Positions 12,492 through 23,417 of a stretch of DNA of 64,000 bases are shown in pieces. How positions within the stretch are numbered: position 1 is the first letter of the stretch; each line of letters opens with the position of its first letter. Origin of the DNA: Marsupella aquatica. Lineage: Eukaryota > Marchantiophyta. The notes under the pieces were generated by a model. It saw only the letters and a program-made list of their open reading frames with translations. It was not told the origin of the DNA and did no database searches. The DNA is taken from assembly GCA_973895155.1 (NCBI GenBank), contig OZ316894.1:9858001-9922000 (forward strand), in the 5' to 3' direction. The translations under genes were made by a program, and so were the position numbers.

Positions 12492-13802
12492 TCAGTGATC
12501 AGAAACACCAGACCCCTTTCTACTCCAAAGGTGGTCAACAATGTCATTTCTCAAGCGAAAGTGGTTAGCCTTATTGTTAATTTCAGCTGTTGCAGCAAGG
12601 AACTCCAACCATGGCAGATTTCCCCTGTTCACTCTAGCAGCATGAACCCTTAAATATGGAGGAAAATTGTCATCTCTTTCATCCTCAACAATCATATTGT
12701 GGAGGATGACACATGCAAGCAAAATATTTACAATGTTCTTTTCGTACCAGGACCTAGCAGGCCTTTTGACTATCTCAAATCTAGCTTGGAGGACCCCAAA
12801 AGCCCTCTCCACATCTTTTCTGGCTGCCTCCTGACATCTTGCAAAATGCTTCAACTTATCAGATTGTGGCATGTGCACAGTGGATATGAACATAGACCAC
12901 TTAGGATAAATTCCATCCACCAGTAGATAAGCTTGTTTGTACTCTGTACCATTGACATGGAAATTGACATTGGCTGAATCATTGCGCAACCATTCATTTA
13001 GAAGTGGTGATCGGTCAAGCACATTCAGGTCATTATTTCCCCCAGCCAGCCCAAAAAAGGCATGCCAAATCCACAATTCTTGATCAGCAATTGCTTCCAG
13101 GATGATGGACTTGTTCTTGTCCTTGTCAGTGTATTGGCCCTGCCAAGCAACAGGGCAATTCTTCCATGCCCAATGCATGCAATCCAATGAACCAAACATA
13201 CCTGGGAAACCTCGGTTTGCATTGATTTGCAGCTGATTTGTGAAATCTGCAGCTGTTGGCTTCCTCAAGTATTCACCCTCATACAACTCCCTGATGGCTT
13301 TCACAAATCTATAAAGAGACTCCAATGCTGTGCTTTCAGCAATTCTACAATACTCATCCAAAGCATCTGCCCCAATTCCATAAGCCAACTGCCTCAATGC
13401 TGCTGTCAACTTTTGATGTGGAGACAAGCCTACCTTTCCTGCAGCATCAACCTTCAGACAGAAATAAGTGTCATGAGCACAGACATCAAGAAGTATTTTG
13501 TTAAACAAACCGCTGCTCATTCTAAATCTCCTCCTGAATTTCAATTCATCATAGGTTGGTGTATCAGAAAAATAATCATTCCATAGGTCTTCTGCCCCTT
13601 TTTCTCTGCGTCTCTCCACATTCTCACTCCTGCCTGGTCTAGACCCTCCATGCTTTCTTTTCCTTGACTGTTGGCCCAAATTTGGAATAGAAAGGGGTCC
13701 CGTGAACATCATCAACTCCCAAAATCTTTGTTCCTCATCCCAATCAGCTTCCTCCTCATCCAATTCTTCCTCGAGATCTGCCAGCCACCCTTCGAGGTCC
13801 AT
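12492..13802 (-). CDS. PIF/Harbinger DDE transposase
   Basis: A 436-residue DDE-superfamily nuclease that cuts and rejoins the element ends. I start it at the ATG at 13,802; the frame is open six codons further but begins there with GTG. An acidic N terminus and a basic RKRKHGGSRPGR nuclear-localisation-like patch come first. The catalytic domain follows: first Asp in GSLDCMHW (residue ~207), second Asp in LLVDGIYPKW (~296), Glu in KDVERAFGVLQ (~332), and the helix VILHNMIVED after it. All three catalytic residues are present and the frame is uninterrupted, so the protein is probably functional. It runs opposite to ORF1, as in several plant PIF elements. Confidence 0.95.
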   Translation of the reverse strand: MDLEGWLADLEEELDEEEADWDEEQRFWELMMFTGPLSIPNLGQQSRKRKHGGSRPGRSENVERRREKGAEDLWNDYFSDTPTYDELKFRRRFRMSSGLFNKILLDVCAHDTYFCLKVDAAGKVGLSPHQKLTAALRQLAYGIGADALDEYCRIAESTALESLYRFVKAIRELYEGEYLRKPTAADFTNQLQINANRGFPGMFGSLDCMHWAWKNCPVAWQGQYTDKDKNKSIILEAIADQELWIWHAFFGLAGGNNDLNVLDRSPLLNEWLRNDSANVNFHVNGTEYKQAYLLVDGIYPKWSMFISTVHMPQSDKLKHFARCQEAARKDVERAFGVLQARFEIVKRPARSWYEKNIVNILLACVILHNMIVEDERDDNFPPYLRVHAARVNRGNLPWLEFLAATAEINNKANHFRLRNDIVDHLWSRKGSGVSDH

Positions 13803-14489
13803 TTTCGATAGATGAAGCACAGCCTGGTTTGCGAAGACTGATTAATTTTTCCCAATGAAAACTAGGTAAAGCTGGCCGTAAAGTGAAAGCGAACACCTGA
13901 AGGGAAGCACAGAGCACAAATCAACCCCAACAAATTCAAATCGTAGGATCGACATGGTTCCTGCGGCTTCCAATTTTGCGAACCGGGAGTCGAGGTCTGC
14001 AAGAACCAGAGGGACAGAAAACACACGCAAAACAGCGGGCAGTGTGCCACAACCCACTTCACGTTATTTTGGACCAGGTGGGCCCCAGCTCGTACGCACG
14101 CTTCATGGGATGGGGGTCAGAATGGGGTGTCCGCCGGTGGGGATTGCGTGGAAGGGGGCAACTCTCCATTTTGCGCAGGCGCCAAATGATCCGCTATACT
14201 ATTGGGATAGCGGCGCAAAATCTCCAAACCGTTGGAGATGCTCTAACCCACTCTCTTAATTCGCCTTCTTTTCAACACCCTACCCTCTTGTGGAAATGGG
14301 GGTGAGACAATAGATTGGTGCAATTCTGACTTTGTGCCCCACTTAGGAAGAACAGGGGTAGGGGTGGAAAAGGGGCAAATGGAAAGGCTCCCTAAAAGGC
14401 CCTATGCTATCTGCGCTCAACCTTGAACACGAGTGAATGTTGGGCTGGCCATCCCCTCCCAACTCTAAAATGTAATTGAGGGCTGACCT

Positions 14490-14594
14490 CAAGTGACAAA
14501 TTACAGAGCTGAGCTCTGACATTTTTAAGAACGGAAGGAAACAAGTGACAAATTACAGAGCTGAGCTCTGACATTTTTTAAGAACTGAAGGAAA
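14490..14594. repeat. Two-copy tandem repeat, 52-bp period
   Basis: The unit starting CAAGTGACAAATTACAGAGC occurs at 14,490 and again at 14,542. Each unit contains the palindrome AGAGCTGAGCTCT. Confidence 0.85.
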
Positions 14595-14695
14595 AAAACC
14601 GTCAGGGTTGATAGAATACAGCTCTGAGCTCGCCTCTCAAATACACCTTACAACGTCCCCTTCCCCAACTCTCTCATCGAACCTCCCCCAAGAAC

Positions 14696-14812
14696 CTTCT
14701 CTTGAAATTCCCTCCCACAAAACCTGAACCAAAAGTACCTACCCAAATCAAAGCACTTCTCTTGAAAGCCCCTCCCACAATACCTGAACCAAAAGTACCT
14801 CCCCAAAACCAT
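14696..14812. repeat. Two-copy tandem repeat, 60-bp period
   Basis: Units starting CTTCTCTTGAAA/CTTCTCTTGAAA at 14,696 and 14,756, differing at a few positions. The second SINE is inserted at the end of the second unit. Confidence 0.85.
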
Positions 14813-14939
14813 GCCCAGAGAGGCACGGCTGTGGTAGTTCACTTGAGTTGAAACTCATAAGTCTAGAGTTTAAATGTTGTGACTGTTCCCTTTCCGTGAG
14901 GTTTGAGAGATTCACCGTTGTAAAGTTATAAAAAAAAAT
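14813..14939 (+). mobile_element. SINE, copy 2, with poly-A tail
   Basis: Aligns along its length with the SINE at 9,006-9,143 (same GCCCAGAGAGGCA start, same order of internal blocks, A-rich end). A 7-bp duplication, AAACCAT, sits at 14,806-14,812 and 14,940-14,946. The differing target duplications show two independent insertions. Confidence 0.8.
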
Positions 14940-14946
14940 AAACCAT

Positions 14947-15389
14947 ATTGGTAGCCGAGATGGGTTGGATTTGGATTGTGAACGGGAAGCTATGGAGAAG
15001 TTTAAGGGAGGCCTAGGTTGGGGGATGGGTGATTTCAAGGAGAGGGTTAGATTCTGCATTTGAGGTGCTAAGCCTCTGTAGAGTTGATAGGAGTCGCATT
15101 TGTGGGGCATACAGAATTGCTCTCTCCAGCCCAAGAACCCAGCAATTGGGCTAGAGAAGAGATATATGGTTATGGACGGCATCGGTTTTGTGCGAATCAA
15201 TTACCGAAGCTGTTTTGGATTTACGGACAACAACCCACACAATTCAACAACGTATAGTTCAGTTTATTAGATCATTTGCGTCAAATGTTGTTCCTAAACC
15301 AACACTATCGGTTCCATCACATCCAATCACATCACAGTCGGCTACTAGAAAATGTTTAGTTGAACCTGGCAGCAATGTCTGGCCTTAAT
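14947..15389. other. Intergenic, no recognised gene
   Basis: Short frames only (14,748-15,200 minus overlaps the SINE; 15,188-15,388 plus). No family recognised. Confidence 0.4.
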
Positions 15390-15550
15390 TTACGTTCAGA
15401 TTGGATCCTAAGATCTCAAGAATTTGAGCCTGAGTAAGTAAGCGCGATACCCTTAAAAAAATGAGACAGACAGTCAAAAGATGCGAAGATTTCCCCGCGT
15501 TTACATTAGTACGCAGGGAGTGGCAACATCATAGGTGGCGATCAAATCCA
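15390..15550 (+). repeat. Dispersed repeat, inverted partner at about 59,585-59,760
   Basis: The stretch around 15,465-15,510 (GACAGTCAAAAGATGCGAAG, then a CCCCGCGTTTA block) recurs in reverse complement near 59,595-59,660, and the 70 bases before it (TCTCAAGAATTTGAGCCTGA and neighbours) align with 59,670-59,745. Identity is by eye. It contains no coding frame, so it is either a non-autonomous repeat or part of a segmental duplication of the SURNod19 flanks. Confidence 0.6.
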
Positions 15551-18047
15551 TCAAGGTCGTAGCTGTAAGTTAATATGGCTTTCGAAGGAACAAAGGAGAT
15601 CAAAATGCAAAAATTGTTGGTGGAAACAACTCAGTCCGGGCGCGCTCCAGTGGCTGCCCATGCGTCTCTAATCAACCGATTTTCTTTCTGTCATTTGCAA
15701 TCGAAGTATCACCCAAAGCAAATTAATTCGGCAGTCCAATTTCAGTAACCGACTAACATTCAAGGATCTTACGTAGAGATATGCGGTCGGCGTTGCTGTT
15801 GCTGAGCGGTGTGATCCTCTTCGGTTGAGCAAGTGAGCGTTAGATTTTAGATTTCCGACTGCGTTTCGGTTGAAATAATTTGAAGTTCAACCCAACATGC
15901 AACCGTCATTCGGTGTAAGGCAAGTAAACTTTCAGTTGCCATCTTATTAACGTTGCATCGATAAGAAACGATCCTCTTCCATAGATATCATTTGCATTTG
16001 CACCGATCGAGACTAGTACGTAACATGTTGACGAGGGAGGACAAGTTTCTGCACGCTGACGAGTATTGCACTCTTTTTCACACTCTTTTAGCTGGCAGAA
16101 ATACTTACTCTCTCGTCAACAAGCAAGTTAAGTAGTCTCCATACAAACGCAGATGAGAAATAAAATGATTCTGATGGTATGAACCTAAGTACGAGGATGG
16201 ATATTTAATTTTCTCATCTATGCAGTTTCCTTTAATTACATGGCAACCGAAAGTTTCAAGCTCAGCTTCGATCTGTCCTCGGCAGATTCACTTATTCCTG
16301 CATGCTTTGCTAACGTTTCAAGCACCCCCGGAGCTGTCAGTAGAAGAAAGTGCGAGCTTCAGCACGCAGGCGTAAAGATTTGCGATCAACTTTTTCCCAG
16401 ATTTACGCATTTGACCGTGAACACCCGTGGACCAGAGACCATTACAACTATGCGCATGATGGCAGCCATGCAGAGTGTGGATGACTGCAGAAATCGCTGA
16501 TCACATATTTGACGCCGATTTCGGATAGCCAGGTCGAAAGGGGCACTTCTTATCTCGACTGATCCATAGACTGTGAAATTGCTTACTTCGAGAATGTTTG
16601 TTCAAGACTCCAGTCTATTGGTTCGAATGATATATCACAGTTTCCTCCTCCGTTTTTTTAGTTGATGAACCGCTTTCTCCTAAATCACGCTTTCTCCTAA
16701 ATCACGTGTTTCCGCTCGTTTCGGCAAAGCACATGCACCTCGCTTTATCAACTGCCAATCCAGGCAAAGTCCCGTCCTACCAAATTAAAACCTCCACACT
16801 TCCGTACTCCTGGAGTCCTGGTGGGCAGACTTGGGCGTTCAAGGAAAGGCCCAGATAATGTATTATTTTAGGCTGCCATAACTACAAAAAGGGGCCAGTA
16901 GGAACAAAAGATGTCCAAAGCTGACAAGCACAATAATCAGTCAATTAAGTGGGCAAATATTACGTCCAAAGGTGAAACACAAAACTCGGAAAAGTGTGCA
17001 AATGCAAACAACAAATACCTAGAAAGGGGAAAAAGAAAACCAGGCGAAAAGATCTACCCTTGCAATAGTGGTAGAAGAAGATGGTCCATATAGAGTGCAA
17101 TAGTGTGGTGAGCTTAGGTATTCCACACCTAGGGTCATAAGTAAGTCAGCTACAGTAGACACAGAATGTCCTATAGTACCCACAACTAGAGATCTATGAA
17201 AGATTGTTTGAGCTTAAGCATGCTCTAGCTCCAATCACTGAAATCCGCTGACAAAAGTGCATTGTCAAAACAAATTTATAGTGGTGGTGCTATCCTGGAA
17301 TGAGCCCGATAGTGAATGTCTTGAGCTGGCTATCAAAGGAGCCCACTGAACTAATAATGGAGCCACCCTACACCCTTCCAGTCTTGGCACGGATGTTAGA
17401 TAGAGTGAAAGTTTGCAAATGCTCCCCTAGGTCAGAAAAAAAAAACTAATTCCAACTAAGGAAAACAAACTCCTGAAATGAGGATAACTCAACTCCAAGA
17501 GGGCCGAATAGTGATGCCTAGTACACCTCCTAGATACTAACCTGATTGAAATGCAAGGGAACTCTCCTTGATATCCATGAGAACTGAAAGTAACAAGGTC
17601 AATCCTCAGCTAGGAATCATAGACCTTCTAACAATGAGAGTACTATTGCCCATTGGAGTACTATGGCCCCATGCTCTCCAAAAGGCCAAAGGTGTTATGC
17701 TCTCAATGGAAGTAAGTTATTAACATTCACCCCACTCAAAAGTGCGATTCATTCATGCTTGTTACATTCAAAACACTATGAAGGGGGTGAGCAATGGTGT
17801 GGGCAGCTATGTACTTAAGGGTCTTAATGAGCCTCGATCAAGATTGCTCTCTACCATGAATGTAATTTAGAACAAAACTCAAGCTCAAGGCTCATTAAGA
17901 GCCTCCTTACACAGCTGCCCGTATACGAGACCGGGTGAGTCCAAATTTTTTTGAGTGTCAAGAGGGTATGAATGAACCGCACTCTTGGGTCGGGTGAATG
18001 ACAAAAGCTTTCTTGGTAGGCAGGAGTCAAACTTGAGACCTCCCCGG
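15551..18047. other. Intergenic, no recognised gene
   Basis: Includes a stretch around 16,225-16,280 (AATTACATGGCAACCGAAAG) whose reverse complement is echoed at 58,140-58,185 and 58,765-58,800, and a 17-bp direct repeat (CTTTCTCCTAAATCACG) near 16,673 and 16,689. Short frames at 16,240-16,500 and 16,911-17,093 are not supported by any domain. Confidence 0.4.
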
Positions 18048-18395
18048 TGTTGAGCAAATAAGACATTCACAACGGCTAGCCCATGAACCATCCAATGCAC
18101 GAGTAGTCAACACAGAGCGATACGTGGTTCACCTCAACTAAGGCTACAACCACGGGAACACAAGAGAGGTTTATTGCACTCTGACTAGGCCCGTCGACCA
18201 TACCAAGTCTCCACAATACAAGATCTCCTTATAACTCAATTGGCCCCGTCACAATGAGTATGAGCTCCTCCTATCCAAACAAACACCGTTTAGAATATAG
18301 TGTGCAACCTAGTTATTGTAACCTAATTTGCGACTAAGGTCAACCTTAACTACAGTGACAATTGTAACCCTAGACCTAAGAGTAAATGTCTAACA
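18048..18395 (-). repeat. Diverged solo LTR of the Copia family seen at 29-36 kb
   Basis: Starts TGTTGAGC and ends TAACA, and aligns from end to end with the LTRs at 29,309 and 35,288 (shared CCCATGAACCATCCAA, ATACGTGGTTCACCTC and ATAGTGTGCAAC blocks). It is much more diverged than those two are from each other. The 5 bases on either side do not match, so it is an old solo LTR or the remnant of a rearranged element. Confidence 0.75.
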
Positions 18396-19457
18396 CTCTA
18401 CTCAAGTGAGCTAGTCTACCATGCAGCCTGATGCACATGGTCATAAAAGAGATGCGTGCTTGGTATTTAACCTGGCTAATACAGGCATGAGGAAAAGTGG
18501 ACAGCTTCATACTGGCTAATCAATGATTGATTAGCCTCGATCATGTGTCTCTTCCCTAGTGGAATGCAAGAAGAGTCACCATGTCATAAATGACATTCCA
18601 GGGACTCCAATCTTACAATTGCAAGTTCTATGCTTGCAGACGTGGCAGGTTTTAGATGGGGGAGTATTGCAACGTGGAGAAACACCTCAGGCTGATCAGT
18701 TGGCGCAGAGTGATCGAAGATGGCAAAGAAGGATTGAGCAAGACGAAAGACGTGTAGCACGAGGAAGAGTGAAAAGCAGAACTGGAGCTTCGCGGGTGTT
18801 GGAGATATTGTTTAGACAAACATTGCGTCTAAAGTACTCTGACAGTGAATTAACACCAAAATCTCTCTGGGCAGTGTCCCTTCCTCTGCTGTTTCACTAG
18901 TCTGATGCAGTCAGTAATCGGTCAGAACAAAAATTAATTCCTTTCATTTCCCAACCCTCGTCACTCGAGACGATAGCCCCCACTCTAGCTTCTCTTGGCA
19001 ATTGCACAGCAATTGCAATTGTGAGAGAAATAGCCCTTAGTGTAGCTTCTCTTGGCCATTACAGAGCAATTGTGAGAGGAAGAAATCATTGGTGTCAGGG
19101 AAAAGCGCCTGATCCCAGGGAATGAGGAGATAAACAATTGACGGGATCCCAACGGGACTCTGGCTCAACTGAGCCGGTTCAATGTTTTGATTGCATGGCC
19201 AGAAGAAGATCATTTGTTGTTTTGCTTGAGCAATTCAGCTGCAATTGCACCAGTTCTGATTTCAGATTAGGCTGCTGACTTGTTCCTCACATTGCACTAA
19301 TTCGAAGTGCTTAGTATCATGCACCACTCTGTGTCTCTCCCATTAAACCTATCAAAGTCTTGGATTCAGTTGGATTCTGTGGCGATTATTTCTACAAATT
19401 CTGTCTCTCACCTTCCAGAAGTCTAGCAAAGACTTCTCTTCCATAGTACGGGAAGCG
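18396..19457. promoter_or_regulatory. Upstream region of SURNod19 gene 1
   Basis: Bases about 19,090-19,160 (GTCAGGGAAAAGCGCCTGATCCCAGGGAA...) are echoed upstream of the other two SURNod19 genes (near 61,025 plus and 56,470 minus), marking a conserved promoter or 5' UTR block. A plus-strand frame at 18,559-18,900 has no recognised domain. No GAAGCTTC palindrome was seen here, unlike the promoters of copies 2 and 3. Confidence 0.5.
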
Positions 19458-22400
19458 ATGATGCCGAGAACCATGCTCAGAGCTGCAGCTGCTGCAGCAG
19501 CGCTGGTACTGGCGTGCACCATGATTTTCCCGGGAGGCGCTTCTGCAGCAGAAAAGCTCTACACGAAGACTTTCAAATCGATACCCTTCATACTGGGCCC
19601 GGGGGAGGTTTGTGACAAGCACGTACCCTTGGAGATGCCAAAGGGCCACATCGCGCTTCGCAGCTTCAACGGTCACGTCGTGGATGAGAATGGAGTTCCA
19701 GTTCCTCTCCACGAAACGTACCTCCATCACTGGACTGTTCACCGCTACTACATGCCCAGGTCGAACAGCAGCGGTGTCCAGGAGCGCATCATCGCATCCA
19801 ACTCGGGAGTGTGCGAAGAAGGAAACCTTGCACACTTGTATGGGCTGGGCTCCGAGACCCGACGCACGGAGACCGAAATTCCAGCTCCCTACGGTATCGA
19901 GGTTGGCAACCCAGAGAGCGTTCCTGTTGGATACGAAGAAATATGGGAATTCAACATCCATGCCATCGACACTCGGGGCGCCGTGGACAAGAGGGGATGC
20001 ACGGAGTGCGTGTGCGATCTTTACAACATTACCGTGGACCCGTCTGGTGACCATCTCCGTTCGATCCCAGAGGATTACGCGGGCGGGCTGGAATGCTGCC
20101 ACGATGAAGCGCACTGTGTTGTGGACCCGGCATACGAGGGCCCGAGGAGGACCTTGTTCATGGAGTACAATGTCAAGTGGGTTGACATGTCGTCGGATGT
20201 CGTTCCCGTGAAAGTTTATATCTTCGATGTCACGGATGAGAGGACCACTGTCAGTGGAGCAGACAAGTGCTGGGTGAGAGCAATCAATCAGTCAATCGCC
20301 TTCTTGCAATTTCCGCCTCAGTCTTAAGTAGATTTTTCATCAGTCCGTCAACCTTAGCTCAGATTAAAATTTTAAGTCAAACTAAATCTCTCTTGGGTGG
20401 TCGTGTTGAACTCACCTTCCGACGGGATTCCAAGACAGTCCTGACTTAGTTTAGCTCGTTTCCAAGTCCGTTCCAAGTCATGACTAGCTTGGAATTGTAT
20501 TTGGCTAGCATACGATTTGTTCACCTAGTCAGCTATGTTTCTTCAAGTCCCTTGGCTTTGCATTTCTTTCTTCACCCACTTGACATAGTACTCCGAGGAG
20601 GACCTTCTTGCAATTCACATCTCAGTCTTACACCTAGGGTTTCATTAGTCTATCTCTTGTTGGGGATCCATGCTCAAATAAAAATTTGAAGTCAATTTAA
20701 TTCCCTCTCATCTGGGTGTTGATTGCTCACCTGCCGGGATTTTAAGTCCTGATTTATTTCAGCTCCTTTCCAAGTCAATTCCAAGTCATGACTACCGAGG
20801 AATCGTATGCAGCTGGCATAGTTGATCACCCAGTCAGATATTGTTTCTTCAAGTGCACTGGCCTTGCATTTCCTTCTTCTTACTGTTCTTGGGGGTGGGG
20901 GGGGGGGGGGGGGGCGGGGGGGCGCGGGGGGTGGAATAGTGAGTGAGGCTCTGTTTCATCAGCACTCACTCGCACTGGCCCAACTCTGCTTCCGTTTCTT
21001 CTCGGAGGCCGAATTTGAATTTGGAATATTCGGACGTGAAATTAGAGTAGAATCACAAACTTGTACCAGTCGTGATATCGATGATTCAAGTTTGAAGGAG
21101 ACTGATCGAGTATGCACTCACGTCTTGCACAGGTTGAGTACACTGTGCCAAAGTGCGCTGAAGGAGAAGCCTCCTGCATCCACAAACTAGAGAATATCAA
21201 CTACTTACCTAACGGTGGGGATGTAATATACGGTGTGGCGCATCAACACTCTGGAGGTCTTGGGTCGACTCTTTACAATTCGGTACGATATCTCTTTACA
21301 GATTGTTTTATATTCTGGGTTGGATGACAGCCCTACACCTTAATAGTGACTCTGGATAGGATATTCCGGACATGTATATAAAGTAGAACGATTGATGCCT
21401 TGCCAAAGCAAGAATTCCCTACCGGCCGCTCTTTTGCTCAGGGGTTTAAATCGATCTCTCCATTCGATCATTTATTGACTTCAAATCATCGTTGTGATCA
21501 ATAGGATGGTTCGGAGATCTGCTCATCGATCCCCATTTATGGGAACGGGAGCGAGGCGGGCAATGAAGTTGGTTACATTGTGGGAATGAGCACTTGCTAT
21601 CCTACGCCCGGGCAAGTGAAAGTACGTGGAGGAGAATGTTTGCGGTTGACGTCCTGGTACAATAACGAAGAGCGGCACACGGGTGTTATGGCCTTGTTCT
21701 ATATCCTTGTTGACGAATCAACAGCACTTCCGCCTGCGGGGCCACAGGTCAGCGAAAGCTTCATTTAAAGTTCTAATTTAGCGACCACCCTTGGATTGCT
21801 AGTTAGATTGTAGGTAGAATGTTGTGAATCGGGATCCTGATCGAAAGATACACATAAGCTGAAAGACGCGAGAGTGGTGAAAGACATGATTTAGATTCTT
21901 TCAAACGTGTATCTCGATTGAAGGTTATCCATGGGCCCGCTGGTGTTACCTCGCTTCATGTCCTGTGAAGAGAGATCGATAGGTTAGACAAATACACAGA
22001 TGGGGACCATTAAGACGGCGGTAACGGAAGTGGCAAGGGCCCATCCATTGCATGTTCAGCTGGTCTTTGCAAACTACTAGATTCAGGCTTTTGCTAGCAA
22101 TTGCACTCTCTGATTCAGGCTCCTATGTTGACTTAGCTCAGTGCCTGTCAGGATCAGACTCAGCTCAGTCCTGCATTCAGTCTAAACCGTGGGGCCCGAG
22201 TGGTTTGGGGCTGAGCCAGCTTTAGCACTCTCAGATTAAGACTCCTTTGTTGACTTCAGCTCAGTCAAGCAATCGATTCATGTCGGCTAATCTGAAAGAT
22301 CATCGGGGTCTTGGATTCTTGAATTTGTGTGACTAAGAAGGCAATATATATGAAACAAAAACCGAACGAAGTACATCGACCTTTCATTTTGTGGGTTATC

Positions 22401-22617
22401 AGACCTGCTCCAAATTTTGCAGAATTTTTAATTCTGGTTTCAACTGATCGATCGGTTTCTTGCATCTTGGTTTGTGCAGGATGACCCCGCCAAAAATTGG
22501 ATGCCATTAGCTGCAGCACTCGTAGTTGCCATAGTCCTCATTGCCGCTATAGTGGCAAATCACCTGAAGACGAAGAAAAGAGGGCCAGAGTATGAACGCC
22601 TGCCAGTAGGAGCATGA
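19458..22617 (+). CDS. SURNod19 family protein, gene 1 (four exons, intact)
   Basis: Exons by splice sites and comparison with the two paralogues: 19,458-20,273, 21,133-21,282, 21,505-21,747, 22,480-22,617; all introns are phase 0. The 448-residue product has an alanine-rich signal peptide (residues ~1-31), a large extracellular region with conserved cysteines (GCTECVCDLYN, ECCHDEAHC) and the histidine cluster ETYLHHWTVHRYY, then GVAHQHSGG in exon 2 and HTGVMALFYIL in exon 3. Exon 4 gives one transmembrane helix (MPLAAALVVAIVLIAAIVA) and a short basic tail. It is therefore a single-pass membrane protein with its main domain outside the cytosol. Biochemical role is not established; the family is named for stress and nodulation induction. 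Exon 1 differs from copies 2 and 3 (for example SNSSGVQERI). Confidence 0.9.
20891..20932 (+). repeat. Long G tract in intron 1 of SURNod19 gene 1
   Basis: Nearly pure guanine for about 42 bases, interrupted by single T or C. The corresponding place in copy 3 (near 62,518) has only GGGGGAGGGG, so the run expanded in copy 1. Could form a G-quadruplex on the transcript; it could also be length-variable or assembly-sensitive. Confidence 0.8.
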
Positions 22618-23374
22618 GCACTTACTAGCAGCCTGGAGTATGATTGTCTCGTCAATATGGGAGAGATCGATGCAGCATTGAAAATAACTACTGTAAATTC
22701 CTCGCACAGTTGTAGTTTTTAGAACGATTGGCCAAGCGTTAAATGATAATATTTGACACATGATAGGCAAGCTTCAATGATCTTGGGAAGGAGCTCGATA
22801 TCGACTTGGGAAGTCTTAGTTTTGGCATTTATGTATAGACTGAGGTGAGTTGAGTATGTTGGGTAATTAAGTATGAAGTCAGCCAGGAAAGGGTGCAGTG
22901 CAAAGGATAGTCTTTATCAGTCTCTTGCTCGAGTTTGTAAGGAAAGCTATCTACGTAAGGTTATAGTCTTAGTTTTGGCATTACGCATGTATATACACAC
23001 TGAAGTGAGTTGGTAGATGTTGGGTAATTAGCATCGAAGATCGACAGCTGCCCAGGAAGGGTGCAGCACTGCAAAATGATAATCTTATTAGTATCAGGCT
23101 AGGGAATTGAGGCAAAGCTAGTGGGTGTTCCTTTAGCCTGAGGAAAGTACAAGCACGCCATCAATGTCAATTTGTTCACTGCACATTATGAACATTACTT
23201 CAGAAAAATATAATTATTTTACCAACCATGTCACAAGTGTACATCAAATGGTCAATTAGAGTTGAAAACACCTAAAACTTTATACCTTCCCACAGTCCAC
23301 AGGAATGGTGGATACGTTGGTGGGGACAGTAAAACCCTGCCAATGGATTGCAGAAAGCCGAGCAACTGACCCTG

Positions 23375-23378
<4 letters not shown>
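22618..23378. other. 3' flank of SURNod19 gene 1, with an internal duplication
   Basis: Two related ~140-bp units (near 22,790-22,925 and 22,960-23,085) share GTCTTAGTTTTGGCATT, GATGTTGGGTAATTA-like and AGGAAGGGTGCAG blocks. The block near 23,135-23,205 (CACGCCATCAATGTC, TTGTTCACTGCACATTATGA) matches 53,105-53,180 downstream of gene 2, so the duplication that made the gene copies included the 3' flank. Confidence 0.6.

Positions 23379-23414
<36 letters not shown>
23379..23414 (+). repeat. (AG)18 microsatellite
   Basis: Pure AG dinucleotide repeat of 36 bases. Confidence 0.95.

Positions 23415-23417
<3 letters not shown>

Larger units (their letters stand above)
10131..14243. mobile_element. 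Complete autonomous-type PIF/Harbinger DNA transposon
   Basis: A 4,113-bp element bounded by inverted repeats GAGCATCTCCAACGGT (left from 10,131; right ending at 14,243) and flanked on both sides by the 3-bp duplication TAA (10,128-10,130 and 14,244-14,246), the hallmark of the superfamily. Inside are the two expected genes: a Myb/SANT-like DNA-binding protein (10,526-11,518, plus) and a DDE transposase (13,802-12,492, minus), pointing at each other, with a third ORF between them. Both main genes are open without stops. A second copy of the TCCAACGGTG motif is just inside the left end (near 10,210). This is the best-preserved element in the window and could be recently active. Confidence 0.95.

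Noticed and set aside
16618-16640. GGTTCGAATGA resembling a tRNA B box
   Set aside because: No matching A box or cloverleaf around it.
18559-18900. 113-codon frame upstream of SURNod19 gene 1
   Set aside because: No recognised domain and it lies in the promoter area; conserved upstream blocks of the family do not include it.
19392-20114. 240-codon antisense frame over exon 1 of SURNod19 gene 1 (also 55,661-56,161 and 61,553-62,053 over copies 2 and 3)
   Set aside because: Its presence in all copies follows from the conserved, GC-rich sense codons; there are no independent splice sites, domains or start contexts.
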